From the NCBI GenBank assembly GCA_009797885.1, contig WNKP01000001.1:434001-498000 (forward strand): 64,000 nucleotides of DNA, written 5' to 3'. The stretch comes from Flavobacteriaceae bacterium GF1 (GTDB taxonomy: Bacteria > Bacteroidota > Bacteroidia > Flavobacteriales > Flavobacteriaceae). Made by a program: the position numbers and the translations under genes. Shown piece by piece: positions 8,609 to 19,282 of this stretch. The notes under the pieces are model-generated. The model did no database searches and was not told the origin of the DNA. It worked only from the letters and a program-made list of their open reading frames with translations. Position 1 is the stretch's first letter. Every line of letters starts with the position of its first letter.

Positions 8609-10226
8609 CCCTACTACCACTAAAGCATGGAGCAACCTTGCAACCCATTATGAAGAGATCAAAAGCCAACATTTAAAATCCTTTTTCGAGTCCGATCCAC
8701 AAAGGGCAGAACGCTTTTCCATTGCCTGGGAGGATTTTTATGTGGATTATTCCAAAAACATTGTTTCCGAAGAAACACTCCAATTACTGTTAAAGCTGGC
8801 CGAGGAAGTTAAGTTAAAGGATGCCATCCATTCCTACTTTTCCGGGGATACCATCAACGAGACCGAGGGCAGGGCTGTTTTGCATACGGCATTGCGTTCC
8901 AAAAAAGGGGATACGGTAAAAGTAGGGGGCTCCAATGTTATCGAGGAGGTCTATCAAGTAAAGGAGCATATCAGATCTTTTACTGAAGCCGTTGTTTCCG
9001 GACAAAAGAAAGGGTATACGGAAAAAAAGTTCACGGATGTCGTCAATATCGGTATCGGGGGATCGGATTTGGGTCCCGTAATGGTCACTGAAGCTTTACA
9101 GTTTTATAAAAACCATTTAAACATCCATTTTGTCAGTAATGTTGATGGGGACCATGTGTACGAAGTGCTCAAAAAACTAAATCCGGAAACCACCCTGTTC
9201 ATAGTGGTGTCAAAATCCTTTACTACACAGGAAACGCTCAGCAATGCCATCACCATAAAAAAGTGGTTCTTGCAACATGCCACAGAAAGTGATGTGGCCA
9301 AACATTTTGCAGCCGTATCCACCAATACCGCTAAAATTGACGAGTTTGGGATTGCAGCCGAAAATGTGTTCCCCATGTGGGACTGGGTTGGAGGTCGATT
9401 TTCACTTTGGAGCGCCGTGGGCCTGTCCATTTCCTTGGCCATAGGTTATGAAAACTTTGAGCAACTATTGGAAGGAGCCAATAGCATGGATATTCATTTT
9501 AAGGAAACGGACCATGGAAAAAACATTCCCGTAATCCTGGCGCTTTTGAGTGTTTGGTACAACAATTTTCACGGTGCCGAGACAGAGGCCATTATTCCTT
9601 ATACGCAATACCTACATCGATTTTCTGCCTATTTACAGCAGGGAATCATGGAAAGTAACGGAAAGAGTATGAGTAGGGCCGGACAAAGGGTAGGCTATGA
9701 AACCGGAACTATTATTTGGGGGGAACCCGGAACCAATTCGCAACATGCCTTTTTCCAGCTGATCCACCAGGGAACCAAACTGATCCCTACGGACTTTATA
9801 GGTTTTAAGGAGTCCCTTCATGGCGATAGGGACCATCACAATAAACTAATGGCCAATTTTTTTGCCCAAACCGAAGCCCTAATGAATGGTAAGGGGGAAG
9901 ATGAGGTGAAAATGGAACTTGAAACGGCAGGTCTTGCTCCGGAGCAGATGGGAAAATTGCTGCCCTTTAAAGTTTTCGAGGGAAACAAACCCACTAACAC
10001 CATTCTTATCCAGAAATTGACCCCTAAAAGCCTTGGTGCATTGATTGCCCTTTACGAGCATAAAATTTTTGTACAAGGCGTAATTTGGAACATCTTCAGT
10101 TACGATCAATGGGGGGTGGAATTGGGAAAACAACTTGCCAAAAACATATTGGCCGACCTTGAAAATTCACAAATTGGCAATCACGATGGTTCCACATTAA
10201 ATCTTATTCAATTTTTTAAAGAATAA
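8589..10226 (+). CDS. pgi: Glucose-6-phosphate isomerase
   Basis: Cytoplasmic 545-residue isomerase interconverting glucose-6-phosphate and fructose-6-phosphate. Both family signatures are clear: the sugar-phosphate loop [31 protein letters not shown], and the segment around the catalytic Glu ([18 protein letters not shown]). A terminal [11 protein letters not shown] contains the conserved Lys. I chose the ATG at 8589 over a TTG four codons earlier. The start overlaps the M23 gene by 20 bases, implying translational coupling. The following 156 bases are AT-rich and contain no obvious terminator. Confidence 0.97.
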   Translation: MALPKIDPTTTKAWSNLATHYEEIKSQHLKSFFESDPQRAERFSIAWEDFYVDYSKNIVSEETLQLLLKLAEEVKLKDAIHSYFSGDTINETEGRAVLHTALRSKKGDTVKVGGSNVIEEVYQVKEHIRSFTEAVVSGQKKGYTEKKFTDVVNIGIGGSDLGPVMVTEALQFYKNHLNIHFVSNVDGDHVYEVLKKLNPETTLFIVVSKSFTTQETLSNAITIKKWFLQHATESDVAKHFAAVSTNTAKIDEFGIAAENVFPMWDWVGGRFSLWSAVGLSISLAIGYENFEQLLEGANSMDIHFKETDHGKNIPVILALLSVWYNNFHGAETEAIIPYTQYLHRFSAYLQQGIMESNGKSMSRAGQRVGYETGTIIWGEPGTNSQHAFFQLIHQGTKLIPTDFIGFKESLHGDRDHHNKLMANFFAQTEALMNGKGEDEVKMELETAGLAPEQMGKLLPFKVFEGNKPTNTILIQKLTPKSLGALIALYEHKIFVQGVIWNIFSYDQWGVELGKQLAKNILADLENSQIGNHDGSTLNLIQFFKE

Positions 10227-10382
10227 TTAACAAAATCCTTAAATTATGACTTTTGTCAATCTGTTGGCAATCAATAATTTAAAATGGTTTTAATCTATTT
10301 TTTCTCCTTTTTCTTAATAATTTATTAACGTTAAAGCTATTGCTTTGGCTGACTTTTGCAGTGCTAATTAAACACTGTTAAA

Positions 10383-13300
10383 ATGAAAAAAATCTACTTG
10401 GCTTTTGCAGCTATGCTCATGACTGCATTGGCATTTTCACAAGGGGTTACCACCTCAGCACTGGGGGGTAAAGTAACCGACGCATCAGGAGAGCCTCTTC
10501 CAGGGGCAAGTGTAGTGGCTGTTCACATGCCTACGGGTACAACTTATGGAGCAGCAGCCGATTTTGACGGATTCTACCGTATTTCAGGGATGCGTACTGG
10601 TGGTCCTTACACGATTACCATCTCCTATGTGGGATTCAATGATGATGTTAAAGATGGGGTGTTCTTAAACCTAGGTTCCACTGAAAGGATCAGCGCCCAG
10701 TTGCAAGAATCCGCTACCGCTTTGGACGAAGTAGTGGTCACTGCGGTATCCAGCGGCATATTTGGGGCGAACAAAACCGGTACGGAGACCAACATTTCTC
10801 AACGACAGGTTGCTACTACCCCAGCTGCCTCACGTTCCCTCGCGGATTTCGTGCGTTTAACGCCGCAAGCCCAACTTACGGAAGGTGATGATGGGTTTTC
10901 CATCTCCTTGGCAGGACAGAACAATCGATACAATGCCATTTATATTGATGGCGCAGTGAACAATGATGTATTCGGTTTGGCCGGATCGGGAACCAACGGT
11001 GGACAAACCGGGGTTAACCCTTTGTCCGTAGATGCTATTGAAACCTTCCAAATCAATATTGCGCCTTTTGATGTAAAGCAATCCGGTTTCTCAGGGGGTT
11101 CCATCAACGCAGTGACCCGTTCAGGTTCCAATACCTTTGAGGGGTCTGCCTATTATTTCACCAGAAATGAATCCTTGGCCGGCAAGACACCTTCCGCTTT
11201 AATCAATGAAGGGGATGAAAGGGAAAGGTTGGCAGAGTTTTCTGCAAACACCTATGGGGTTCGTTTGGGTGGCCCATTGATCAAGGACAAACTGTTCTTC
11301 TTCGTTAATTATGAGAGAGGGGAAACCGAAATTCCACAACCATTTATTTCCTCAAATTATTCAGGGAGAATTGGTCAAATTCCCGATCCAAGCAATCCTG
11401 GTCAAACCATTTTTGACCAAGCGACTTTTGATAATAACATCAATCAACTCACAAATTATTTAGGCACTCAATTCGGCTACGATCCCGGGACTTTTGATAA
11501 TAATACCAGAACTCTGGAGAGCAACACTTTAGTGGCCAAATTGGATTGGAACATCAATGAAAACCACAACCTTTCATTACGTCACAGTTATGTAGGCGCC
11601 GAAAATTTAGAGGCCAGAAACTCCGAGAACAGGGAAATTGGTTTTATTAATGGGTCCGAGTTTTTTGAATCCAACGTCAATTCCACGGCATTGGAATTGA
11701 ACTCTCGATTCGGTAATAAATTCAGCAATAACCTTATTGTTGGTTATACTGCGGTAAGGGATGACCGTGACCCTTCCGGAGATCCATTCCCTACCGTGGA
11801 AATCCAGGACGATGACGGAACCATTAATTTTGGTTCAGAACCCTTTTCAACAGCTAACTTGTTGAATACCGACTATGTGACGATTACCAACAATTTCAAT
11901 ATCTACGCAGGTAGGCACACCATTACGTTAGGGGCCAACGCGGAGTTCGCACAGGTGAAAAACCTTTTCTTTGCCTTTAACTTTGGTAGTTATACCTACG
12001 AAGATGTTTTCGATGACGATGGCAACCTCCTTTCCTCAGGTCTAAATGAGTTTTTGACAAACCAGGTTCCAGAAGAATACCAGCATGGTTATTCTTTGGT
12101 GGGAAGCAGGGCAGTTGGTGACGAATCCGATGGTTCCGCAGACTTTGAAACTGAACAATATGGGTTTTATGTGCAAGACGAGGTAGATGTAACCGATAAC
12201 TTCAGGGTTAGCATTGGTGCACGTATCGACATTCCCGTTTGGAAAGATGGTCCCGTAAATGAGGACTTCAATACACGTACCGTTGGATTGTTGGAAGCCG
12301 CTGGCAAGGATTTACAAGGAGCACGCGTTGGGCAACAGATCAGCAATGCGGTATTCTCCCCACGACTAGGGTTTAACTGGGACGTTAACGGGAATCGTAC
12401 CACTCAGATTCGTGGTGGTCTAGGGGTATTTACCTCTCGTTTGCCTTTGGTATGGCCAGGTGGCACCTATAACAACAATGGGGTTACTGGAGGTTTTGCG
12501 GCCGATTTCAACCTTAACGTTACAGGATTCGAACCTGATGTGAACAATCAACCCAAAAATGTTGAACCCGGAACTGGTGGTCTTGGCGGTAATATTGATT
12601 TGATTGCTGAGGACTTTCAACTACCACAGGTAATAAAGTATAACATTGCCATAGACCAAAAATTGCCATGGTGGGGCTTGATTGCCAGTGCTGATTTCCT
12701 GTATACCGATGTTATTACGGATATTTTTTATGAAAACTTAAATGTGGGTGGTCCAATTGGTACTTATGAAGGTGCGGATAATCGTCCTTTCTACGATAGA
12801 AGGGCGGAGATTGACGATACGTATGGCCGTATTATCCTGGCCTCCAATACCGGAGGTGGTAATGCAACCAGTGCAACCTTTACCTTGAGCAAGCCTTTCG
12901 AAAATGGTTTTGCCGGATCTATATCGTATTCGTTCAATGAGTCCAACAAGATCTTTGATGGTACTTCATCACAGAATAGCTCACAATGGAGAAATATTCA
13001 AACGGTAAATGGGAAAAACTCGGATTTGCCCGTGACCCGTTCGGACTTCGCTGGAGGTAGCCGAATTTTGGCCAATGTTTCCTACCAATACAATTGGAAC
13101 GAGAATTTTTCGAGTACCCTTGCTTTGTTGTACACTGGATTCCAAAATGAACCGTACAGTTTTACGTACAGACCTACTCGAAACAATGAACTTCTAAATG
13201 ATGATTCACGGGACAATGCGTTGATCTATATTCCAAGAAATGCTTCTGAAATTCAATTCTCCGGAGATGCCGCAGAGCAAGCTGCACAATGGGAACAATT

Positions 13301-13694
13301 GGATAATTTCATCAATAGCGTTGACCACTTGAGGGAAAATAGAGGGGGTTATGCGGAACGCAACGGTTCAAGAGGCCCTTGGAGCCATATTGTTGACTTG
13401 AAATTTTTGCAGGACTTTAAAGTGAAGTTTGGAAACACCAAACACACCTTTCAACTTACGGCAGATATTTTCAACTTTACCAATTTCCTGAACAAGGATT
13501 GGGGAAGGTTAAAGTTTGTTCGAAGCAGTGTAAACCCATTAACAACAGTTTCTACCGGAGACACCCCAGTTTTCAGTATCAACCAAGGGGTTATGGATGA
13601 AAATGGAAATCCCGATTTTGTCGAATTTGATGATGAAGGCATTCAATCCTCCAGATGGCAAATGCAATTTGGATTGCGCTATATTTTTAATTAA
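10383..13694 (+). CDS. Oar-like TonB-dependent receptor
   Basis: A 1103-residue outer-membrane active transporter. A signal peptide ends near LAFSQ (20). A carboxypeptidase-regulatory-like domain follows (about 25-110, GGKVTDASGEPLPGASVV), then a TonB-box-like LDEVVVTA (115-122), a plug (about 140-230) and a long beta-barrel ending GLRYIFN with a terminal aromatic region. The start of the mature protein and the NRYNAIYIDGAVNND segment fit the Oar-like group. No SusD partner is adjacent, so the substrate is unknown and is not necessarily a glycan. It is monocistronic: a 156-base AT-rich spacer precedes it and a strong terminator follows. Confidence 0.93.
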   Translation: MKKIYLAFAAMLMTALAFSQGVTTSALGGKVTDASGEPLPGASVVAVHMPTGTTYGAAADFDGFYRISGMRTGGPYTITISYVGFNDDVKDGVFLNLGSTERISAQLQESATALDEVVVTAVSSGIFGANKTGTETNISQRQVATTPAASRSLADFVRLTPQAQLTEGDDGFSISLAGQNNRYNAIYIDGAVNNDVFGLAGSGTNGGQTGVNPLSVDAIETFQINIAPFDVKQSGFSGGSINAVTRSGSNTFEGSAYYFTRNESLAGKTPSALINEGDERERLAEFSANTYGVRLGGPLIKDKLFFFVNYERGETEIPQPFISSNYSGRIGQIPDPSNPGQTIFDQATFDNNINQLTNYLGTQFGYDPGTFDNNTRTLESNTLVAKLDWNINENHNLSLRHSYVGAENLEARNSENREIGFINGSEFFESNVNSTALELNSRFGNKFSNNLIVGYTAVRDDRDPSGDPFPTVEIQDDDGTINFGSEPFSTANLLNTDYVTITNNFNIYAGRHTITLGANAEFAQVKNLFFAFNFGSYTYEDVFDDDGNLLSSGLNEFLTNQVPEEYQHGYSLVGSRAVGDESDGSADFETEQYGFYVQDEVDVTDNFRVSIGARIDIPVWKDGPVNEDFNTRTVGLLEAAGKDLQGARVGQQISNAVFSPRLGFNWDVNGNRTTQIRGGLGVFTSRLPLVWPGGTYNNNGVTGGFAADFNLNVTGFEPDVNNQPKNVEPGTGGLGGNIDLIAEDFQLPQVIKYNIAIDQKLPWWGLIASADFLYTDVITDIFYENLNVGGPIGTYEGADNRPFYDRRAEIDDTYGRIILASNTGGGNATSATFTLSKPFENGFAGSISYSFNESNKIFDGTSSQNSSQWRNIQTVNGKNSDLPVTRSDFAGGSRILANVSYQYNWNENFSSTLALLYTGFQNEPYSFTYRPTRNNELLNDDSRDNALIYIPRNASEIQFSGDAAEQAAQWEQLDNFINSVDHLRENRGGYAERNGSRGPWSHIVDLKFLQDFKVKFGNTKHTFQLTADIFNFTNFLNKDWGRLKFVRSSVNPLTTVSTGDTPVFSINQGVMDENGNPDFVEFDDEGIQSSRWQMQFGLRYIFN

Positions 13695-13730
13695 ACAAAA
13701 CAGATGTCCCATTTAATGGACTACTTGAAA

Positions 13731-13757
13731 AACCCCGCTGTACAGCGGGGTTTTTTT
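13731..13757 (+). terminator. Strong intrinsic terminator
   Basis: AACCCCGCTG and CAGCGGGGTT form a 10-bp perfect palindrome around TA, followed by a run of seven T starting at 13751. It ends the TonB-dependent receptor transcript 36 bases after its stop codon. Confidence 0.93.
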
Positions 13758-13797
13758 ATTGGTAAAATCATTACATTTAAGTCGTAAATAACATACC

Positions 13798-14235
13798 ATG
13801 GAAATCCTAAAAAACCTCCACTCCTATTTAGCCTATATTGTTCTATTGGTTTTGATCGTTGCCGTTGCCAATGCGCTTATCGGTTGGTTTGCCAAAAAGG
13901 ATTTCCGTTTTGAAAAAGATTTAAGGATAAGTCTTTTTGCCCTGATTTTAAGTCATATACAACTGCTGGTCGGGATAATTCTTTTCTTCGTTTCCACCAG
14001 TGGGTTAAAGGCCATCCAGATTTTGGGCATGGGGGGTTTAAATGCACCTGCCCGATTATTGGCCGTGGAACATCCGTTCATCAATATTATTGCCCTGGTT
14101 TTGATTACCGTGGGGTGGTCGCGTCATAAGAAAACTGACAATTCCACAGCCAAATTTAAACGGATCGGCATTTTTTATGGATTGGGATTGGTACTTATTC
14201 TTAGTCGAATCCCTTGGGGACAGTGGTTAAATTAA
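13798..14235 (+). CDS. Four-helix membrane protein, cytochrome-b-like
   Basis: A 145-residue integral membrane protein with four predicted spans: about 10-30 (YIVLLVLIVAVANALIGWF), 45-66, 88-105 and 120-140. A His near the first span (LHSYLAY) and others (LSHIQ, VEHPF, SRHKK) could bind haem, which fits the loose cytochrome-b/haem-synthase-like label such proteins often get, but no diagnostic motif is present. It follows the receptor terminator and converges with the exported nuclease gene, sharing four bases at the stop codons. Function unknown. Confidence 0.75.
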   Translation: MEILKNLHSYLAYIVLLVLIVAVANALIGWFAKKDFRFEKDLRISLFALILSHIQLLVGIILFFVSTSGLKAIQILGMGGLNAPARLLAVEHPFINIIALVLITVGWSRHKKTDNSTAKFKRIGIFYGLGLVLILSRIPWGQWLN

Positions 14236-15275
14236 TCGTTCTCCATTTCTTTTACTAAAAATAGATAGATTGGGAAATGGTCCGCATAACCCCCCTGGTA
14301 GGTTGTGCCCACGTAGGTCCGAAACGGGTAGCCCTGGTACTTTCCACGTGGGTTCTTTAACTCTTTGGGCGCATGGATTCCCGCTTTCCAAAAGGAATAG
14401 TCCCGCGTATCCGAAGTAAGGAAATTGGGTGTCAGTATAAACTGGTCGAATAAATTCCATTTGTCCCTATAGGCCAAGGTCCCCTGCCCTTTTTTAAACA
14501 ACCTTTCCATGGGATTGAAAAGGCTTAGGCTGTCCAATTGTTCTTCTTTTCCCTTTGTCCGTAACACCTTTTTTAGGCTTGCATTTGTGGGATCGTCATT
14601 TAAATCCCCCATGGAAATGATCTTGGCATTGGGATTTATTTGGCTGAGGGAGTCCATGATACGCTTGTTCAGATGGGCCGCCTTTATCCTATTGGGTCTA
14701 CTCCGTAGTTCCCCTCCACTACGGGAGGGCCAGTGGTTCACAATAAAATGTATTTCCTCATTGTCCAAAAGTCCCGAAACCACCAATTGATCTCGCGTAT
14801 AATCCCGATGGCCTTCCTCGTTCATCAATACCAACCGTATACTTTTAAAGTCAGTGGGTAAAAAAGAAGCCTTTTTGTACACCAGGGCCACATCTATTCC
14901 ACGTTCGTCCGGAGAATCAAAATGGATACTACCATAATCCTTATCCCTGAGATTGGCATGACCGATCAAATCCTGGACCACGCCTTTATTCTCCACTTCA
15001 CAAAGTCCAATGATATCCGGAGATGTTCCCGTCACCTTACGCCCTAGCTCCGACAATACCTTGGAGATATTCCGGATTTTCCTGTCATATCGTTCTTTTG
15101 TCCACGCGTAACGGCCCTTAGGAGTACGCCCATCATCAAAAATCAGGGTATCGTTGGTAATATCAAAAAGGTTCTCCACATTATAAAAGGCCACGGTCCT
15201 GACCCTATAGGTAGCGCTTTCCTGACCAAAACATGGACAACCAATCAAAGCTAATATTAATAGAAAACGAATCAT
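14232..15275 (-). CDS. Exported endonuclease/exonuclease/phosphatase-fold protein
   Basis: A 347-residue protein with a signal peptide (MIRFLLILALIGCPCFGQ) and a full EEP catalytic fold. Visible motifs are FYNVENLFD (about 30-38), GLCEVENK with the metal-binding Glu, NHWPSRSGG with a catalytic His, MGDLNDDPTN with the Asp-Asn pair, and the terminal YADHFPIYL with the catalytic Asp-His. It should hydrolyse phosphodiesters or phosphomonoesters outside the cytoplasm, so DNA, RNA or lipid phosphates are all possible. It is divergent from the next TonB-dependent receptor (92-base gap), suggesting a linked scavenging role. Confidence 0.87.
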   Translation of the reverse strand: MIRFLLILALIGCPCFGQESATYRVRTVAFYNVENLFDITNDTLIFDDGRTPKGRYAWTKERYDRKIRNISKVLSELGRKVTGTSPDIIGLCEVENKGVVQDLIGHANLRDKDYGSIHFDSPDERGIDVALVYKKASFLPTDFKSIRLVLMNEEGHRDYTRDQLVVSGLLDNEEIHFIVNHWPSRSGGELRSRPNRIKAAHLNKRIMDSLSQINPNAKIISMGDLNDDPTNASLKKVLRTKGKEEQLDSLSLFNPMERLFKKGQGTLAYRDKWNLFDQFILTPNFLTSDTRDYSFWKAGIHAPKELKNPRGKYQGYPFRTYVGTTYQGGYADHFPIYLFLVKEMEND

Positions 15276-15367
15276 CCGTTCTAAAATAAATCAAGTTCTC
15301 TGTTTTTTAAGATTTAATGTATGGAATTGCTATTTTTTTTGTTAAATTGACTCCATACTTAACCTAA

Positions 15368-18112
15368 ATGTATCGAGGTTTCCTCCTCATTACCGTTCTT
15401 TTACCAGGCTGGTGGTGCTTCTCCCAAAACACAAGTACCATAACGGGCATACTGATCAATGGACAAACCAACAAACCTATTTCACGGGCGTCCGTTTACC
15501 TGGACAAAGCCATGGAGGAAGCTTCACTTGATAGTTCGGGTACTTTTAGTTTGATTACCGATCAAACTGGGGAATTTGTGTTGGTTATTGAAGTCCCGGA
15601 CCTTATTTCAAAACGATTTGTCCTTCAGCTTGAAGGCTCTCCCATAAATTTGGGCACCATTGTTTTGGAACCCGATATTACCCTTGAACAAGTGGATAAC
15701 CTCATCACATTGACCGAGAATGATCTTTCCGATGACGAGGGAACCCTCTCCGCTTCCAACGGATTATTGCAAGCCACAAGGGATATTTTTTTGACAAGGG
15801 CAGCTTTTGATTTTGGGCAGGCATTCTTTCGCGTAAGGGGTTATGATTCCAAGGAAGGCCAGGTCCTGATCAACGGGATGGTCATGAACAAATTTTTTGA
15901 CGGAAGGCCCCAATGGAACAACTGGGGTGGCCTTAACGACGTGGTACGCAATCAAGAATTTACCAATGGTTTGGAGGCTTCTGCCCTTACTTTTGGAGGG
16001 ATTTTGGGCAATACCAACATCAATACCCGTCCTTCCGGACTTCGCCCTGGGACCCGATTGTCCACCTCGTATTCCAATAGGACCTATAGCGGAAGGGTGA
16101 TGGCCACCTTCAATTCCGGAAGTAATCCAAATGGTCTTGGGTATGCTTTCTCCGGATCTAGAAGGTGGGCAAAAGAAGGACATATTGACGGTACACTTTA
16201 CGATGCGTATTCCTTTTTTGGAGCTATGGAATACCAATGTAACCCAAAACACACCTTTGTGCTGACCACTATTTTGGCCAAAAACCGACGTGGGCGCTCC
16301 TCTGCCATTACGGAAGAAGTATTTGAATTGGCAGGCAACCGATATAATCCCTACTGGGGGATTCAAAATGGGAAAATCAGAAACTCTCGGGAACGGGATA
16401 TCTTCGAGCCCCTTGCCATGATCAACCATTTTTATGAATCCAAAAAACTGAGCATTACAACGGGCATTGCCTATCAAACGGGAACCCATACCAGAAGTAG
16501 GCTCGGTTATTTTAATGCACCAAATCCAAACCCAACCTACTATCGCTACTTGCCCAGTTTTTATGTAAATAATCCTATTGGTTCCGATTTCACCAATGCC
16601 GCTATGGCCAGGGAGGGATTTTTAAAAAATCCCCAAATCAATTGGCCCCAGCTGTATACGGCCAATACTTACCCTGGACGGCTGGGAAAAGCGGCCTATG
16701 TCCTTTACAATGATACCGTAGCAGATTCCAAACTACTGTTTACCACTATTGGCAACCTTGATATCAACGATAACTTCAGTGTCGATTTTGGAGCTTCTTA
16801 TCGTGATTTGGACTCGGAAAACTATGCGGAAATTTCCGATCTGTTGGGCGCTGAATTTCATGAGGATAAAGATTCTTTTTCAGATACATTGAATGATATC
16901 CACGGTGATGTAAACAAACAGGAAGGTGCTATTTTTAGCTATAATTATGCCCTGGAGGTCAACGAATGGAGTGGATTTGCACAACTCAACTTTAGCAAGG
17001 ACCAGTGGAGTGGGTTTGCTTCGGGAATGCTCTCCAAAACCGAATACCAAAGAAATGGGCTCTTCCAAAACCAGCGTCATTTGGAAAATTCCTTTGGAAA
17101 AAGTGAACCCGTAAAATTCTCCAACTATGGTGTAAAATCAGGGATTTCCCATCAATTAACAGGAAGGCATTGGCTCCAAGCCCATCTTGGATTGTGCAAA
17201 AGACCTCCTACGATACAAAACACGTTCATCAACCCAAGGGAAAACAATGAAGTGGTATTGGACATCCAATCCGAAACCGTATCCACCGTGGATATCAATT
17301 ACCTTCTCCGTCTTCCCGATTTAACGGGAAGGTTGACCTGTTTTTATACCCACTTTCAGCATGCAACGGACATCAATTTCTTTTTTGTGGATGCAGGTGT
17401 AGGCTCCGACTTTGTCCAGGAAGTCATTACGGATTTGGACAAACTGCATAAGGGGGTGGAGCTGGGACTGGAATACCAGGCTTCCCCACAAGTAAAGCTT
17501 TCCTTGGCGGCCAATTTGGGGGAATACACTTTTGCGAGCAACCCCAACGTCACCATCAATTTTGATACGGCGGGTGCGGAGGAAGATGTGATCGATCCCG
17601 GAGGAAGTACCAATCTGGGAAGAGCAGACATCAAGGGTTTAAAATTGGCCCAGGGACCACAGACGGCCGTGGCATTGGGAGTTGAATATCGGGACCCTGA
17701 CTATTGGTGGATTGGGGCCACTACAAATTATCTCGCCAATAATTACGCCAATATTTCCACTATTATCCGTACCCCAAGCTTTGTTTTGAACCCGGAAACC
17801 GGAATGCCGTTTCCGGAGGCCACACCGGAAAATATAGCCCCTCTTTTGGAACAAAAACCCTTGGACAATTTTTACCTGTTGAATCTGGTTGGTGGGAAAT
17901 CATGGTTGGTGGATGGGAAATACATCAGTTTTTTTGTGAGTGTCAACAATGCCTTCGATGAACTTTTCCGTACCGGGGGCTTTGAGCAGAGCAGAAATGG
18001 GAACTTTGGGCAATTGCAACAGGACAACCTTAGAAATGACCCCTCCTTTGCACCAAGGTACTGGTACGGTTTTGGACGCACCTATTTTGTGAACCTGGCG
18101 CTTGGTTTTTAA
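15368..18112 (+). CDS. TonB-dependent receptor
   Basis: A 914-residue outer-membrane receptor. Signal peptide to about residue 19 (LPGWWCFSQ), a carboxypeptidase-like domain about 23-110 (STITGILINGQTNKPISRAS), a plug with FRVRGYDSKEGQVLINGMVM near 150-170, and a barrel ending in YFVNLALGF. No SusD-like gene is next to it. The divergent neighbour is an exported phosphodiesterase-fold enzyme, so uptake of a product of that enzyme (for example phosphate or nucleosides) is a reasonable inference. It is clearly unlike the receptor at 10383 in sequence, so it is not a recent tandem duplicate. Confidence 0.92.
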   Translation: MYRGFLLITVLLPGWWCFSQNTSTITGILINGQTNKPISRASVYLDKAMEEASLDSSGTFSLITDQTGEFVLVIEVPDLISKRFVLQLEGSPINLGTIVLEPDITLEQVDNLITLTENDLSDDEGTLSASNGLLQATRDIFLTRAAFDFGQAFFRVRGYDSKEGQVLINGMVMNKFFDGRPQWNNWGGLNDVVRNQEFTNGLEASALTFGGILGNTNINTRPSGLRPGTRLSTSYSNRTYSGRVMATFNSGSNPNGLGYAFSGSRRWAKEGHIDGTLYDAYSFFGAMEYQCNPKHTFVLTTILAKNRRGRSSAITEEVFELAGNRYNPYWGIQNGKIRNSRERDIFEPLAMINHFYESKKLSITTGIAYQTGTHTRSRLGYFNAPNPNPTYYRYLPSFYVNNPIGSDFTNAAMAREGFLKNPQINWPQLYTANTYPGRLGKAAYVLYNDTVADSKLLFTTIGNLDINDNFSVDFGASYRDLDSENYAEISDLLGAEFHEDKDSFSDTLNDIHGDVNKQEGAIFSYNYALEVNEWSGFAQLNFSKDQWSGFASGMLSKTEYQRNGLFQNQRHLENSFGKSEPVKFSNYGVKSGISHQLTGRHWLQAHLGLCKRPPTIQNTFINPRENNEVVLDIQSETVSTVDINYLLRLPDLTGRLTCFYTHFQHATDINFFFVDAGVGSDFVQEVITDLDKLHKGVELGLEYQASPQVKLSLAANLGEYTFASNPNVTINFDTAGAEEDVIDPGGSTNLGRADIKGLKLAQGPQTAVALGVEYRDPDYWWIGATTNYLANNYANISTIIRTPSFVLNPETGMPFPEATPENIAPLLEQKPLDNFYLLNLVGGKSWLVDGKYISFFVSVNNAFDELFRTGGFEQSRNGNFGQLQQDNLRNDPSFAPRYWYGFGRTYFVNLALGF

Positions 18113-18276
18113 ATCCAAACCATCATGAACCGAGCACAATTAGCATAAAAATAACAGTTCTTTACTTTAGATTTATTGGTCTTCCGAAGTACGAGTTGGA
18201 ACTCATGCTGATATAGTGGCAATAAACATTAATTGCGTTTCTTTACCTATCTTAGGGGTCCAATTCTAAAAAATTC

Positions 18277-18756
18277 ATGAAAAGACTCATCGTGTTAGCA
18301 GCCCTTGGCGCTTTTATCGCAAGTTGTGGCGGAAAAAAAGAAGAAAAAAAAGACGGTTTTGAGGTAAGTCGCACCAAAAAAGAGGACAAAAAGGAAGTAG
18401 CCAATGAAGGTGTTCCCATAGATTTGAACAATAAAGGGATAGGTCCCATTACGGAATTGAGCTTTCCCGATGAAATAAATACGGAAATGGCCGCTCGTGG
18501 GGAGGCCCAGTTCAATGCCATTTGCGTCGCATGCCATATGGTGGACCAGCGCATGATCGGTCCGGCCCTAAAGGGAGTGTACGAAAGGCGAAGTCCGGAA
18601 TGGGTCATGAACATGATGTTGAACCCGGACGGGATGCTTAAGGAAGACCCCATAGCCAAGGCTTTGTTAAAGGAATACAACAATGCCATTATGCTTAATC
18701 AGAACTTGAGCGAGGAAGAAGCACGAAATCTCGCAGAGTACTTGAGAACACTGTAG
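18277..18756 (+). CDS. c-type cytochrome lipoprotein
   Basis: A 159-residue periplasmic or outer-membrane lipoprotein (lipobox IAS-C17) with a Lys/Glu-rich linker (residues 18-43) and one class I cytochrome c domain. The haem attachment site is CVACH (83-87); Met139 (NAIMLNQN) is the best candidate for the sixth ligand. It would carry electrons in the periplasm. It stands alone with a 164-base upstream spacer; no oxidase genes are adjacent, so the partner is not visible. Confidence 0.9.
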   Translation: MKRLIVLAALGAFIASCGGKKEEKKDGFEVSRTKKEDKKEVANEGVPIDLNNKGIGPITELSFPDEINTEMAARGEAQFNAICVACHMVDQRMIGPALKGVYERRSPEWVMNMMLNPDGMLKEDPIAKALLKEYNNAIMLNQNLSEEEARNLAEYLRTL

Positions 18757-18825
18757 ACAAGTAACCATAATTCTTTGAAATGCTGTTATCCCAAAGCGAT
18801 GTGGTAATGGCATTTTTTGTTTCGT

Positions 18826-19203
18826 ATGGATTTGGAAGCCAATAAAAAGAACGCCATCGCCTTTTACAGAACGGCCTTTTTAGGGGAACCCCAAAAAGCG
18901 GTCGCCCGTTACGTGGGTCAGGAGTACATTCAACACAATCCCGATGTCGCTGACGGCACCCAGGGGTTTATCGACTATTTTGAACGTATGCAAAGGGAAT
19001 ATCCAAATAAATCCATTGAATTTATCCGCTGTATCGCGGAAGGGGACCTGGTGGCCCTACATACCCATCAAATATGGCCGGAAGGCGATGCATATGTCAC
19101 CATGGATTTCCTTCGATTTGATGAAAACGGAAAAATTTGTGAACACTGGGATGCCATTCAACAAATCCCAAAAAAATCTGCTAATCCCAATACCATGTAT
19201 TGA
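18826..19203 (+). CDS. SnoaL-like (NTF2 superfamily) protein
   Basis: A 125-residue cytoplasmic protein of the SnoaL/NTF2-like fold. Family-like elements are NKKNAIAFYRTAFLGEPQKA at the start, YVGQEYIQHNPDVADGTQGF in the middle, then VALHTHQIWPEG and the terminal CEHWDAIQQIP. The ATG at 18826 is preferred over a TTG three codons upstream. Such proteins are often tiny isomerases, hydrolases or stress proteins of unknown substrate. It opens a co-directional run of small genes reaching 20956; unlike the following three it has no signal peptide. Confidence 0.85.
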   Translation: MDLEANKKNAIAFYRTAFLGEPQKAVARYVGQEYIQHNPDVADGTQGFIDYFERMQREYPNKSIEFIRCIAEGDLVALHTHQIWPEGDAYVTMDFLRFDENGKICEHWDAIQQIPKKSANPNTMY

Positions 19204-19282
19204 TATGAAAACAATGAGCTGTAACCCATTGGGCGGGGCCTACGATACGGAAATCCGGGCCAAAGGACCAACCCTTAAAACC

